A stretch of 64,000 nucleotides of DNA from Cichorium intybus (taxonomy: Eukaryota; Streptophyta; Magnoliopsida; Asterales; Asteraceae), in the NCBI GenBank assembly GCA_023525715.1, contig CM042012.1:120114298-120178297 (forward strand), read 5' to 3'. The notes beneath the pieces are model-generated. The model searched no databases, had not been told where the DNA came from, and saw only the letters and a list, made by a program, of their open reading frames with translations. Numbering within the stretch: position 1 is the first letter of the stretch; every line of letters begins with the position of its first letter. The translations under genes and the position numbers were made by a program. This document shows, in pieces, positions 25,901 to 39,560 of this stretch.

Positions 25901-26594
25901 GAACAAATCTCCTGTCCAGCGAGCAGTTAAGCGAGCTTCACCAACTTGACAGGTTAATTGGATCATGTCGTTTGGTTGACAAGCCGGACCAGTGGAAATG
26001 CCCGTTGTCCCCTGATGGATCGTTTTATGTGGAGGTGGTTAGATCCCGAATTGAAAACACTACCCCACCCCCTCCCCTCTTGGAGATTCAATCATCGATT
26101 GGTTACCCGAAGTTCCAACAAAGGTTTTGTGTTATATCTGGAAGGCTGGCCTTGGTCGATTACCCACGAAGGTTGAATTAGTAAAGCGTGGCATTTTCTC
26201 GGAATCGACCCTATGTGGTTATTGTATCAATGGGGATGACGACACTGGCCATATTCTAGTTAAATGCACATACGTAAAGCTTGTCTGGCAGAGTATTTTA
26301 CACTGGTGTAATATGTATCCCGGTCCAATCTTGAAAGTGGATGAAATTCTAAACCTTGCCTCACGACGGGGAGATAGTCCGAAAAAACGAAGACGTTTAA
26401 TCTGCATTGTATATGGAACACTATGGTGGATTTGGAACTCGAGATGCGATAGTCTGTTCAGGTCTATCCTTATCCCTTCGGCGATCATGGCAGAAAATGT
26501 GAAATCCTTGGTGTTTACGTGGATTAAGTACAGGGGACCTAAAAGTGCTATTAGTTGGATCAAATGGTGTTCTGATCATTTTGTTGGTTTGTAA
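22946..26594 (+). pseudogene. LINE ORF2 (endonuclease-reverse transcriptase), broken
   Basis: The frame starts ATG at 22946. The APE endonuclease begins NCLSLNVRGLGEKHK and has GIQETQ, but shifts frame after about 23150. The frame 23317-24978 holds the endonuclease end (SDHYPVV) and RT motifs (KAPGPDGFNFKFVKKYW, FKADFDKAFDSVNW, GVRQGDPLSPFLF). It stops at 24978. The catalytic box follows in another frame as FYADAALF, where L1 elements normally have Y/F-A-D-D, so the second Asp is replaced. Later frames 25246-25431, 25480-26181 and 26127-26594 carry the C-terminal part, including a zf-RVT region (GYCINGDDDTGHILVKC). Clearly non-functional. Confidence 0.9.
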
Positions 26595-26725
26595 TTTGTA
26601 ATATGTTTTCTCCCCTTCTGTATTTTTCTTGTTGATGTTTTCTGTCGTCATCTAGCTACTTGTTAGATGGCTTTTTGGTTTTGTTTCTAATAAAATTTTG
26701 CCGGTTCCAAAAAAACTTATATATA

Positions 26726-28399
<1,674 letters not shown>

Positions 28400-29030
28400 C
28401 TAGGTTATAAGCCCGTGTTAAACACGGGGTGACAACTTAATTTATTTCTTTTGCATAAAATGCAAATTTATTTTGATTTCTTTGGTTTTTATATCATATG
28501 ATATGTATTTTTGCATAATATGACAATGTCATTGATTTACTTTGGTTAATAATAATCTATTTTGGTTTTAGATGTTAAGTAGCAATGCATCTTGGTTTTG
28601 TTCACGTTGAAATAACATTGTACTTCCTGAAATTTTGTTTAGGTTTTTGTTTACGTTGAAATATCACTGTACTTCATGAAGATATGCCGTTGTTTTTGGA
28701 TTAAAGCAGAATTTATATGATTATTTTTTTCTAAATAATATATTCCACATTGGAAAATATATAGCAGTCCTAACAATGAATACTGATTTGTATTTATTAG
28801 ACAACTTTTTTTAAGTATGTAAATATATATTAGACAACTTTTTCTTTGCCGGTTTAAAATCCAAAAAATGCCAAAAAAAACTGCAATTCAGAATGTCCAA
28901 GAAAAAAGCACAATGACGTCCAATCCATACTTATTGAGGTCCATGGTTTTAGACACGTTTTTTCCTTATTGTGACATTCATTAATTTATAGAATAATTGT
29001 TTACACGGACAATACTGAATTTTACTTCAA

Positions 29031-29328
<298 letters not shown>

Positions 29329-31187
29329 GATGGCGTACAACAAACCTCTTGTTTAAAACAAACACAATTTCCAACACAACTATGCATTCATATTAGAAAT
29401 GATTGTGGTAATCAATATGACAAATTATAAAATAAACGTACATTTAAACAAAAGACATACTTACCAAAGTCAATTTCTATTTTACGTAAATCTCAACTCC
29501 TAGTTTTAATGTGCAATTTTAAAATTAATTACATATTACATTAAGGTAAAAGTAGGTCCCTACAATAAACAAACAAATAAAAATGTGAATTTGCTCTGTT
29601 TCGATGTTCTTGTTGCTAGTGGAAGTACAACTTTGTTAAGGTCAACATGGTAAAGTAAACAGACTCTAATCCACCCCTGCTTTTTTTAAACCAATATTGT
29701 TTCCTTTACACTAATTTAGTGATTACACCCACTCGATTTTCCTATTACAACATTATATTTTGAAAAATGTAATCAACTTATACCAATGCCATCAAAATAC
29801 ACAACAAATTTCATATATATAATTGGGTAGATTTTAAAGTATAATTTTAATAAGATAAAAAATTGGAAGTCCATTGTTATAATTTGTTAGAATTGAAAAA
29901 GTACAATGTCATCAATAGAAAAATTGAAAGTACAATGGTATAACATAAAGAATGAAAGAAGACACACACGTGATACCCTAAATGACCGCCACCGCCGCTG
30001 CTTTGAAAGCAACTACAACATTCGATTTACACCATAATTAGGTCATATATTAATTATGCCTAAGGATTAATAATAATAATCAGAATAAGTAGTTTAGAAA
30101 TATAGGGGCCATGGGTGTATTGGGTTATATCTTACCACAGTTTCCACCGATTTACTTTAATCCAAAAATTCAATTATTTTGGCCATTACAAATCTATTAA
30201 ACTTGTTTTCATCATTAAAACAGAGAAATAGTCCCATTTCGTGACTTGTTGAACCATAAAATAAAAAAAAATAAAAAAGGCATAAAGGTCTAAAAACGAA
30301 GATGCAGTTGAGACTTGAGAAAACTCAATCAATAGAGAGAGAGTGGCAGAGAGAGATTCAAGATTTAATACTGGAACATATATGGAATGGAAGTAGACTT
30401 TAGATGGTAGAAAACTTATTATTGGAGTGCTTGAATAAACTTGATGAAAATTTTATTTTGTTCAATATGGAATTTCGTCGAACATATGCTATGCAACATT
30501 AAGAGTGCCAATAACATTCACCCAAATGGATTTGCAGCAAGATAGAATGCGACATTATAAAGAAAAGTTCAAGAAACCGCAAACAAATTTGGCCTTCTAG
30601 CAAAAATTAATGTACATGGTTAACATGGCTTACAAGTACGATCGTCGTATGAAACTTCGTCTCCTTTCCAATCGATCAAATAAAAACCCTTGATTGAGTA
30701 GATGTAAGGGAAGGAATTAATATTGGGGAGCTGATATTTCAAAAATCGAATCTTATTGGCTTCCTTAATTTGCGTTAACAGTTTGGTTTTTCAAGGAAGG
30801 GAGCAAGATTGCGTAGATAGAGGATGCAGATGAGTCGGGTTATCATATAATCATCATAAATACTAATCAATTAGGAATTCAAAACAGAAAAAAAAATAAA
30901 GGAATCAACGTGGGGCGATAATAGTAACAGGAGAGAGGAATGGAAAAATTAGTTGGCTCTTTCCATTAAAACGGATGATGGACCTAATTTTATGCGATGC
31001 TGTTTAGGAAGATGGGTAAATTAGGAATTCTAACTCAAGCAATGAATTTTAGCAGTTACAATGGCCATAATTAATAAGGAGCGTAACATATAAAAGAGTT
31101 GGAGGTGAAGAGCGGGAAAATGAAGCTGAGGGTTGATAAGAGGATGCCATGTGGCATTTCTACTACTGATTTATTAGAGTAGGAAGA

Positions 31188-32316
31188 TTATCATATCATA
31201 ACATTAATTAATGGTATTTATTGACACATACGTTCTGTATTTTTACCGAAAAATATTAACAAAATATCACTTTTAATTTAATTAAATTTGGTAATTATTG
31301 ACACGTATGTTCTGCAGTTTTACTAGTGAAAATTTGGACATAGAGACTAAAAGTATCAATTTGTCAAAGTTAGGTTTGATCATCTTTTGACTTAGTTAAT
31401 GGATTTATTTGATAGAAAAATAGTTTCCTCGTGAGAAAGTAAGAAACATGACTTAGATTTAGAAATATGGAAAAGTTGGGTAAATATATGAAAATAGAAA
31501 CTAGGATGATTTAGTTTGCCAAATGATCAAAGTATCATAAGAGTTAGTCCTCTTCTTCATTTCATTTTGAGAAAAACACAAATTGGAATAGGGGATAGAG
31601 CTTCTAGGGCGATTTGAAGTGTTGAGTGACGATTAGAACATTGTAGATTAAATCCTAGCATTAGCATCTAGTTCCAACTTCTAATAGGTACTATCTTCTT
31701 CTTCATAACCGAACTACACCGAAACTTTTCGGTTAATTTAAAGTTAAAAACTTCACCATCGATTATTGTTTCCTTTTCGGTTGTTGGGGTTTTTTAACCA
31801 TGTGGTTCAGATTTTGTTCACCCCTAACCCATAGACATGACTCGGTCCAATCAGACTCTTTTGGGATTTGACTCGGTCGAGTAAATGCATGTGACGGCCT
31901 GGGAAAATTTTGTAACTTTTGCATACGGTGTCTAAATCAAGTCTAGTTTTCACATATGCTCTTAAATAGTTAATAAGTTGCTTAATGGTTTAAGAAGAAG
32001 TTATGGTTTAGCTTTTGGAGTTCTTTAGGAGACCATTAACTACCACAAGGTGTTTAGAGGTTGAATGAGGCTTGAGCTAGGATTGAGGCGAGTATAACTC
32101 CATGGATACATGTCCTCTAAACTTTTGTGTTGATAAAAGTGTTTCTAGATAGAACTAATACTTCCTTAATTGTGTTATAAATTTGAAATTACTTGATGCA
32201 TCTCAAGGAATATCACTTGACAAGGTTTCCCATCTTAATACACATTTGGTTTGAAATTGTGGTTGTGCATTCATCATATGAATACATACATGATTTAATT
32301 GGACCTGTGTGTAGCC
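31188..32316. other. AT-rich DNA with a possible LTR start at 31891
   Basis: At 31891 TGTGACGGCCTGGGAAAATT has the look of a plant LTR 5' end, and the following sequence would then be split by the solo LTR at 32317. The five bases TAGCC at 32312-32316 are the left target duplication of that insertion. No gene is seen. Confidence 0.35.
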
Positions 32317-33239
32317 TGTAACACCATGATACTTTTGATAAGTATTAATATGTTAATCATAGTGTATTCATGATTTAATATGGTGTTCTAAGTATTAGAA
32401 AGCTAATACTAGAAAAAGGGTAATTTGGTCAATTTACCATAAAAGGGTAATTTGGTCATTTGACCATGGGAAGGACCAAATATGTTACAATATTGTTTGC
32501 TTGTGGCAAAAGTATAAGAAAAGAAAGTTTTATTGTGATAAAATTTGATTATAGTGCCAAAAGTTCAAGAAAATGAACTTAGGGACTAAATTTGTAAAGT
32601 TTGGAAGTATAAATAGGAGAGTTGACTCTCCTATGTGTGGCTGGACATTTCAGAGCTTACGGGAAGAAATTTTGATGAGTGATTTCTGGAGTTCTCAAGA
32701 GTTGAGGCAAGGAATCATAAATAAAGCTTGGAATTGAAGATTTCCAAACAAATAAGGTTAGTAATTACCTTTTTAACTAAGTTCTTGAAGGTGTTCTTAG
32801 TGGGTTTTCTTGGGATGAACTGGAAACTGAATTCCAGTCATAATCCAAGTGGTTTTGTATGATTATAAGTAGTAAACATATTGGTGTTGTAAGAACACAT
32901 ATTAAATTGAAAGTATGTTGCTATTTTTGAAGATTGACAATTTTGATCAAGAACCCTAGATTGCGAGTTCTTGTGATTAACCTGGTTTTAATGGTTAATA
33001 ATGACTTCTAGATGTTATTTTAGTTAAACTAAATCAGTAGAAGTGATTAATTTTGAAGAATTTCGGTTTTTGGACCAAAATGTCAAAAACGGGAATTGTT
33101 GGAAAATGTTTGAAATATATGATTTCTATGGGTTAAAACTAGATGTTAATGAAGGGTTTTGGTCCTGGAACAATTCCCAGTGATTAAGTCGTGCATTAAG
33201 GGCTTAACAAGAGAAAATGGGAATTTGTAGCATGAAAAA

Positions 33240-33346
33240 CGGACAAGAGAAACTGCACAGCGACAGATCGGGTCGCGATCTCCATGGAGATCGGGTCGCG
33301 ATCAGATCGGGTCGCGATCCACATGGGGATTGGGTCGCGATCCAGG
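33240..33346 (+). repeat. GC-rich GATCGGGTCGCGATC repeats in the solo LTR
   Basis: Three to four copies of GATCGGGTCGCGATC or slight variants, each a near-palindrome rich in CpG, lie about 630 bp after the TATA box and so in the presumed transcribed leader. Confidence 0.8.
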
Positions 33347-33882
33347 GGCTGCATGAAAATGAGCAGATTTGCTCCTGCCTTCTGTTAAGCCTTGGTCCAA
33401 TTTTGGGACTTGATGCTAGACTTGTCCGTTTGACCTCAAATTTTGAACATAGGTCTAATATGATGTGAAACTTCGTGGAAAATTGTCGGAATACGTATAC
33501 GACCTCCCGAAAGTACTGTAGTAAAATACGTGTATTTTGGGAAAATGTATAATTTAAAGAAAGATGGTAATTGAAAGTTATCATCTAGAAATGGTCCCCA
33601 ATTGTATTATATTGGACTCTTGTGTAGTAGAGTCAATTGAAATGGTTGTTAACCTATTATCATTTGGTATATAAATGAATATATAGGTACGGGATAAATG
33701 GTTGTGGTGTAAGCAAAGGCAAGAAACAACCGGAACTAAATGCAGCTAGTATCCAGGTGAGTAATCTCACTGATATCATATATGATATGTGTTTATTAAA
33801 CTGTTGCAGATTGAAACAGATTCGGGGGACGGAATTTGACAGTTTACAGATGCGTTAAAAAGACAATACCAGATAAGCTGTG

Positions 33883-35393
33883 TGTAACGACCCGGCTCTC
33901 CAAAGCCTGTCTTTTACAAGATAATATCACCAGGGATCGTCCCATGATCCAAGCCGAGCGTTACCTATACCTGCAAAAACCACATAAATAAAGGGGTAAG
34001 CTATAAAGCTTAGTGAGTAATCGAATCACAGTATGGCCTAAATAGCCACACTCGTTTCACAGATTCATTTTACTACACTTGACCGTCCTACGATCATACT
34101 GTGAAACTACCGTATTACCCGACGGAACTCACTTCTCTCGTACACTCTTACTACACTTTCTTCTACTATCTGGTAACATATAATGTTACTCTTTTACTAT
34201 TTTCTTTGACTGTCTGGTAACTTATGACGTTACCGTACTGTCTGCACTTTCTTCTATTACTTGGTAACTTATAATGTTACCATACTGTCTGTTTTTCTGT
34301 ACTTCCTTCTACTTATAGCATTATCGTACTGTCTAACGTTACTTACTTACAGTATCGTATACCATTCTGTATTTTACTATTATGCCGCCTATTTTTATTA
34401 TACGGCTACTCATTCGTTACTACTATGTTATAAGTGTTTACCGGTTCCGCACCGGGTTATCTGGCGATACTATTCCTCTTAACCAAATTTATTATTTAGT
34501 ACTGTCTATACGATCTTGTTTTATGGGATATCTATATCCCCTTTATTTTATTAAATCAATACTGGTGCAGCATATGGATCTGGCACACAGTATCTACACA
34601 TTATCTTTATATTTACGTCGTATGTCATTCTTTCGCATGGGTACTACATTATTGGTTCATTACTCTACTTAGCATCACCTCGTGACACACTACCTTTCCT
34701 GGACCAGACTCGTCAAATGAGCCCGCAACATATCTACCTTCCTCATAACTACTAACGCATAAATCATAACTGTACTATAATGTATTTCAATCAATAATCT
34801 CTTTCTACTACAGTTTAACACGTATAAACTACTAGGGAGATACGGTAGCGATTACTCACTTGAGTTTGGTGCTTTCTCGGAGTCCTGGCATGGTTCTCGT
34901 TCCGGACTTCTATCAGCTCCCGAGCACCTCAACGCTAGCTACCGCTGACTTCTTACTTCTCACTATCATCTCTCAACGTATACTCCTTACCAGATCACTC
35001 TCTTACATCGTATATGTGTTTCGTGTGTGTTCTGCCTCAAAAATGAGGCTTGTGCCTCGTATTTATAGCCTCTGATGGCCCTTCGCGTCGCGACCACCAT
35101 GACCGTCGCGTCGCGATGACTCACACTCAATTATTGCCTGATTGTACGACTGATTGCGCGATTTACGGAGGTGCTGACACCCATCGCGTCGCGACCACTA
35201 GGGCCGTCGCGTCGCGAGGCGCCGACACTAAAAAGTGTCACTTTTTCCGCTTTTTGCTACGTTTTGACTTCTAGGCTTTGATCGTTATATTTTTCTTATC
35301 TCATAATGACCTTAACATCGTTATTTGGCCACACCAAAGGCCAAAACGTTCTTACTTTTGATCTACAGTCCCTCCCGGGACACGGTTGTCACA
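33883..35393 (-). mobile_element. Nested solo LTR, about 1.5 kb
   Basis: Termini are TGTAACGACCCGG (33883) and GGTTGTCACA (35393). CTGTG (33878-33882) and CCGTG (35394-35398) flank it, a five-base duplication with one mismatch. On the minus strand there is a TATA box CTATAAATACG near 35060-35070, followed by CpG-rich TCGCGACG-type repeats upstream (35085-35220). The reverse complement near 34000-34022 (ATTACTCACTAAGCTTTATA) matches the module of the host LTR, so both are distant relatives. Tandem hairpin units lie at 34150-34290. Confidence 0.85.
34150..34290. repeat. Hairpin tandem repeat GGTAACTTATAATGTTACC
   Basis: Three diverged units of about 60 bp (near 34171, 34217 and 34263) each hold a perfect or near-perfect inverted repeat GGTAAC-(N)-GTTACC followed by an ACTGTCTG-type string. 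It lies within the nested solo LTR. Confidence 0.8.
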
Positions 35394-35590
35394 CCGTGAG
35401 TCTGCGATAGACAAGAAAGGAGCTGTGAGTCAATGATACGACAATACCAGATAAGCCGTGAGTCTACGATAGACAAGAACGGAGCTGTGAGTCAACCTTT
35501 GAAAAGGCAATACCGGATAATCCGTGAGTCATTGAAATGACAAGAACGGAGCCGTGAGTCTAGGCAAAAGCGGCGCAAACTCGTGAGCCA
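35394..35590 (+). repeat. Tandem CCGTGAGTC...ATAGACAAGAA repeat
   Basis: Three units of about 62 bp are built from CCGTGAGTC, GATAGACAAGAA(C)GGAGC and GTGAGTCA, then CAATACC(A/G)GATAA. The array begins left of the nested LTR (about 33861) and continues after it, confirming the nesting. Confidence 0.8.
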
Positions 35591-35609
35591 TAAATGATTA
35601 TGAAATGAA

Positions 35610-35870
35610 ATGTTACTAAATGGTGCGGCCACTTGTGGCTATGATATTGGATGTTATATCCAACTGGTGCGGCCTATATGACTATGATATTGGATTCTCT
35701 ATCCAACTGGTGCGGCCTATATGGCTATGATATTGGATACTATATCCAACTGGTGCGGCCTTCGGGCTATGATTTATATATTAAATTTTTTTTGGTGCAG
35801 CTTATTTAGCTATGACTCGTGGTGCGGCTTAAATAGCCATGAAATACGGTGCGGTCCATTGTGACTAAGA
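35610..35870 (+). repeat. Tandem GGTGCGGCC...TATGATATTGGAT repeat
   Basis: Five to six diverged units of about 43-50 bp contain GGTGCGGCC, GGCTATGAT and a palindrome of the type TTGGATNNTATATCCAA. Hairpins of unrelated sequence follow up to 36060 (AGCCAGTAAGGCT, AGGATGTGAAATCCT, TGGATTCAATATCCA). Confidence 0.8.
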
Positions 35871-36616
35871 AACATGGGACAGAAATGGTTAGATATGATT
35901 ATTGTGCAAATAACTGACGTGGCTTGATAATTTCAGGTTATTATGAATCAGCCTGTAAGGTTACAAACTAGGATGTGAAATCCTAAGAGATATTTGGTCA
36001 GCCAGTAAGGCTAGGAGTTTGGATTCAATATCCAGACAGATATATGAATGTATTTTTATACATGTTATTTGCAGATACGATTACTCACTGAGCTTTATAG
36101 CTCACGTTATTTGTTAAATGTCCCTGCAGGTTAGCATGATCCTGATAAGGGAAAAGATAGAGTCTGTGACTAAAGAAGTGGACTTTTAGATGCTGTCAGT
36201 AGCAGCCCGGCTTCAAAGGAGACTACGGTATCTTATACTCTCCTTGATACACTTGTACCCGTTTTTAATAAAATATACCCCTTTTTGTTGTGGTTTTATG
36301 TATTGAAACCTTTGTTTTAAATGAAAATTTTTCAGGGGTGTTTTGTTTTAAAAGCCGGGTGTTACATAGCCCAATACTCTGGGGATAAATCCCTTTTGTC
36401 ATTTCTTGATACTGTTCGTCAGCATGTGATAGTGTTTTTCAATTACATTATGTTTAATGACAAGATAAAGCGGTTTAGGGATTGAATTTGGAAACCAATT
36501 CCATGGTTCAAGACTAATGATCTATTGATTCCTAAATGTTGACGTTTGTGGCTGAGTTAGATTTTAACCAAGGGCAACGAATTTAGATGTAATACTCCTT
36601 TCTGGATGTAGAGTCA

Positions 36617-38650
36617 TGTTGGAAATATGTCCAAGATCATCAACTGTGGTGATATTTCTAATAATAGCAGGGTCCTATTTGGATTGCCCTCATGGCCTAT
36701 TAAAAACAATCAGTAGAGGAAATAATAGAGGAATGATCAGTTCATTAATTTATTGAGAAATAAATTAATCAGAATCTGGATCAAGAAATTAATTGATAAA
36801 TTAATTGTGAAATTAATTTATAGAAATTAATTAAGTGATTGAATTGTAATTAATTAATAGATTAATTAATGGAACAATTGTAGGGGGTGCAGCCGCCAAA
36901 ATGATCCTATGTTTGAAACTCTAGGAGCCCATGCACTATAAATAAAGGCCTTATGGTGCAACCCTAAGGCTCCTCTTTGTCGATTTCAATACCCTTCTCT
37001 AAGGGTTCTGGGTCGATTTCCATAAGCTTGGAAGTTTCTGTCTGCTTGTTCTTCTGGTGATCTTGGGTATGAGCCATTAGATGGATTCTGGTTTGGTTCA
37101 TTAACATCCAAACAAAATGTATGAATTTAATTCATCTTATTGTTGATGCAACTGTTATCAACTTATGATCTTGATTATGAACATGATATGATTTTGCTTA
37201 ATAATCTGCTCAGTTTTGGTATTTAATTTGTTTTATCTTCTGCTGCCTGATTGAATTGTGTTAATCTGTAAAAATCCCATCAATTGTATCAGAGCCATTT
37301 TCTTAGGTTGGATACACATTAGATTAAAACTTGAATATGAATTGTTTTGCCTGCCTGAAATTTTTGAAAATCATAGGTTGCCGCTAGAAAATCATGAAAA
37401 TTGCATGTTATGAAATTTGCATGATATGTATTCTTGATAATCCGTTCATCAAAAAATTTGAAGGGTTTAGAATCTTCCTTAGATGGTTGGCGGCTAGGGT
37501 TTACCAACCCTAGCTTGCCTTGCAAGTTTCCTAACTTGCTTAGTTTCATTAAGTAGCTTGTTGCCTAAATTGCTTTTTTTATTTAAGTTAATTAATTTAA
37601 TTATTAAATTGTTTTTTAATGGAATTAAATATGACAAACATAAATTTTAAATTGTTTAAATGTTACCCTTAATATAACATAAATTTTAAATTGTTTAAAA
37701 TTTTACCCTTAATATATTTAGAACAATATCTACATATTATTAACACTTAAATTAAAACAAGAACATTGGTCAAACCAAGACTAGGCTCATCCACTTTAAA
37801 TGTGTTTGGAGGTTTGAAGGAGGATTCGTTAGAATTCTAATGTGGTCGGTTTTTAAATGACATTTATTGTCTACCACCCTCACCGCCTGTCACATTTTAC
37901 ATAGTGGAGTTACCTAAAGGATTTGATAGGTCAATGTTTATCAATTAAAAAGTATTTAACTTAAAAGTATTAAAACAAAAGTCACGTTTTAATTAAAATA
38001 AAATGTGAATCATATGCTACTTATGAAAAACACACATTTTTTTATGACTATTGACGGAGCTGTGTGGTTAACCGACACGTCAATCTAGGTCATAGTTGAG
38101 AGTAATATGGCACTCGCGATTCTTAAAGCGTATATTAAGCCGGGGATCACGCGGTTTTTGCAAGGTGTATTCACCATCTGATCCATGATCCACGACATCC
38201 CTTTCATGGATTTGAGATGACCATAACCGAGATTAACATGCCATTGACCTTAGTCAATGAATCTCACAGACCTAGGAATTTCATAGAGACTGAAATTGAT
38301 AAGTGTTTATCTACCTTAATGACCATTATGTTGTGATTACAACATCCCTCTTCACATCATAACTGAGAGATTTTGGATCTTAGCCTTGTTAAATAATAAT
38401 TAGGTAATTGTTTAAAAAGAATAAAACTAAACAAACTAAAATCTGATTTTATAGATGTCTGAACCAAGTGTCAATTCTCCTCCTTCTCCTCCATCACCCA
38501 TCTCTGAAAGCTTTAAGAAGTATCTTTTGGATATGGATAAGCTTTATGGTCTGAACTATTTAGACTGGCTTCGCACTTGGAATCTCATTCTAAAGTACGA
38601 AGGGAAGTCATATTTGATCGAGAGTCCCCTCCCCATTCTACCTATATACT
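36617..38650 (+). mobile_element. Copia element fragment: 5' LTR, primer site, start of gag
   Basis: The LTR at 36617-37282 starts TGTTGGAAATATGTCC and has a TATA box CTATAAATAAAGG (about 36938). It is followed by a primer-binding site GTATCAGAGCC (37286-37296), complementary to the 3' end of initiator tRNA-Met. A leader of 1.1 kb precedes a gag-like frame at 38455-38670, which is recognisable for about 55 residues (KLYGLNYLDWLRTWN, KSYLIESPLP) and then lost. The rest of the element is missing. The LTR family is the same as the solo LTR at 2247-2821. Confidence 0.8.
37284..37296 (+). other. Primer-binding site (tRNA-Met type)
   Basis: TTGTATCAGAGCC lies two bases after the LTR's closing CA. 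Copia elements prime reverse transcription from tRNA-Met at TGGTATCAGAGC, so there is one mismatch. Confidence 0.8.
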
Positions 38651-38670
38651 TGGTTTTCACTAGACCATAA
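38455..38670 (+). pseudogene. Truncated Copia gag start
   Basis: An ATG-initiated frame of 71 codons has a Pro/Ser-rich leader, then the gag N-terminal pattern of plant Copia elements (NYLDWLRTW, KYEGKSYLIESPLP). It ends at a stop shortly afterwards, with no capsid or zinc-knuckle sequence beyond, so it is a 3'-truncated remnant. Confidence 0.7.
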
Positions 38671-38779
38671 ATAACATATGTTGTGAGTATAGTTTCATAA
38701 CTTCTTCAACAACCGATGTATAAGCATTGGATCACATTCAAACATATATTACATAATCTTTAAGGCACCTCTTCTCATA

Positions 38780-39560
38780 GACTTGTCATATGCAAGTCTT
38801 CCTGAGCATCATTGCATGCTTATTTCGGTGCCGATTTGGTGGGTTGTCCCGATTATCGTCGTTCTACAAGTGGCTATTGCATTTTTGTTGGGCCATATCT
38901 TATTAGGTGGAGTTTCAAGAAACAACACAATGTTGCAAGATCAAGCACGAAAGTTGGTACCATGTTGTTGCTCATACCGTTGTTAAAGTTTGATGGCTTA
39001 TATCTTTACTTTGTGAGCTTACGTTTCGATTGTCTATCTCAATTGCTCTTTGGCGTGACAATATTGGTGCTACGTATCTTGCAAATAATTCTATTTTCCA
39101 TCAACACTCCAAGTATATAGAGATCAATGATCATTTTGTTCGAGATATAGTTTAAATACATCCCTTGTGTTTCTATATGTTTATAAGGGATCTCAACTTG
39201 CAAATATTCTTACGAAAGGTTTACCATCTCCAAGGCTTCATGTACTATGCTCCAAGCTTCACATTCTTCCCCATGTTTCACTCAAAAGGGGGGGAAGGGG
39301 GGGGGGGGGGGGGATGTCACCATAGATATATGGTTAGAGTTGGTGTGAAATAGTTACAAGTCGGTTACAGGTTGTTAAGCTAGTTTAGTGTTTATAACAA
39401 CCTTAGCCAGTATTTTGTTTCTCTATATATACTTAAATGTATGTACACATCTCCTAGTTCATTATAATGGAACATTTTCAATTCTCTCACTTCTCTCTTC
39501 TCATTGCACTTTGTTTCAATTTACATAAAAACCGAAACCAACCTATTTCAATCGGTTAAC
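38780..39560 (+). mobile_element. Copia fragment: RNase H end of pol, polypurine tract, 3' LTR
   Basis: In shifting frames, 38812-39130 shows the RNase H end typical of Copia pol (GCPDYRRSTSGYCIFVG, KKQHNVARSSTKV, ATYLANNSIFHQ). A LTKGLPSPRLHVLCSKL-like tail follows (39190-39260). A purine tract AAAAGGGGGGGAAGG with a G-run follows (39283-39313), and an LTR start TGTCACCATAG comes at 39315. A TATA-like CTATATATACTTAAA lies near 39423. The LTR differs from that at 36617, so this is another element. Frameshifts make it non-functional. Confidence 0.75.

Larger units (their letters stand above)
21213..26714 (+). mobile_element. L1-type LINE, full length in layout but frame-broken
   Basis: The order is a short 5' leader, ORF1 with an RRM-like RNA-binding region, and ORF2 with APE-type endonuclease, reverse transcriptase and a zf-RVT region. 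A short A-run tail ends at 26714. The flanking direct repeat ACTTATATATA (21202-21212 and 26715-26725) is a likely target duplication, although its TA content weakens it. It inserted next to the E5 element end at 26726-26828. Several frameshifts and stops in both ORFs mean this copy cannot move itself. Confidence 0.9.
32317..36366 (+). mobile_element. Solo LTR (Ty3-like), TAGCC target duplication, itself interrupted
   Basis: It starts TGTAACACC and ends GGTGTTACA, a perfect 9-bp inverted terminus. TAGCC flanks it on both sides (32312-32316, 36367-36371). A TATA box TATAAATAG lies at 32608. Its own length is about 2.5 kb once the nested LTR at 33883-35393 and its duplication are removed. It has no gag-pol, so it is a solo LTR. 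The right part carries tandem repeats (35394-35590, 35610-35870) and the module TCACTGAGCTTTATAGCTCA near 36086. Superfamily assignment (Ty3) is inferred from length and style. Confidence 0.88.

Noticed and set aside
33204..33584. 126-codon minus-strand frame over the GATCGGGTCGCGATC repeats
   Set aside because: It lies inside a solo LTR, is built from the repeat, and has no recognised domain.
36617..39560. One Copia element from 5' LTR to 3' LTR with an internal deletion
   Set aside because: The LTR start at 36617 (TGTTGGAAATATG) and the LTR start at 39315 (TGTCACCATAG) are different families, so two fragments fit better.
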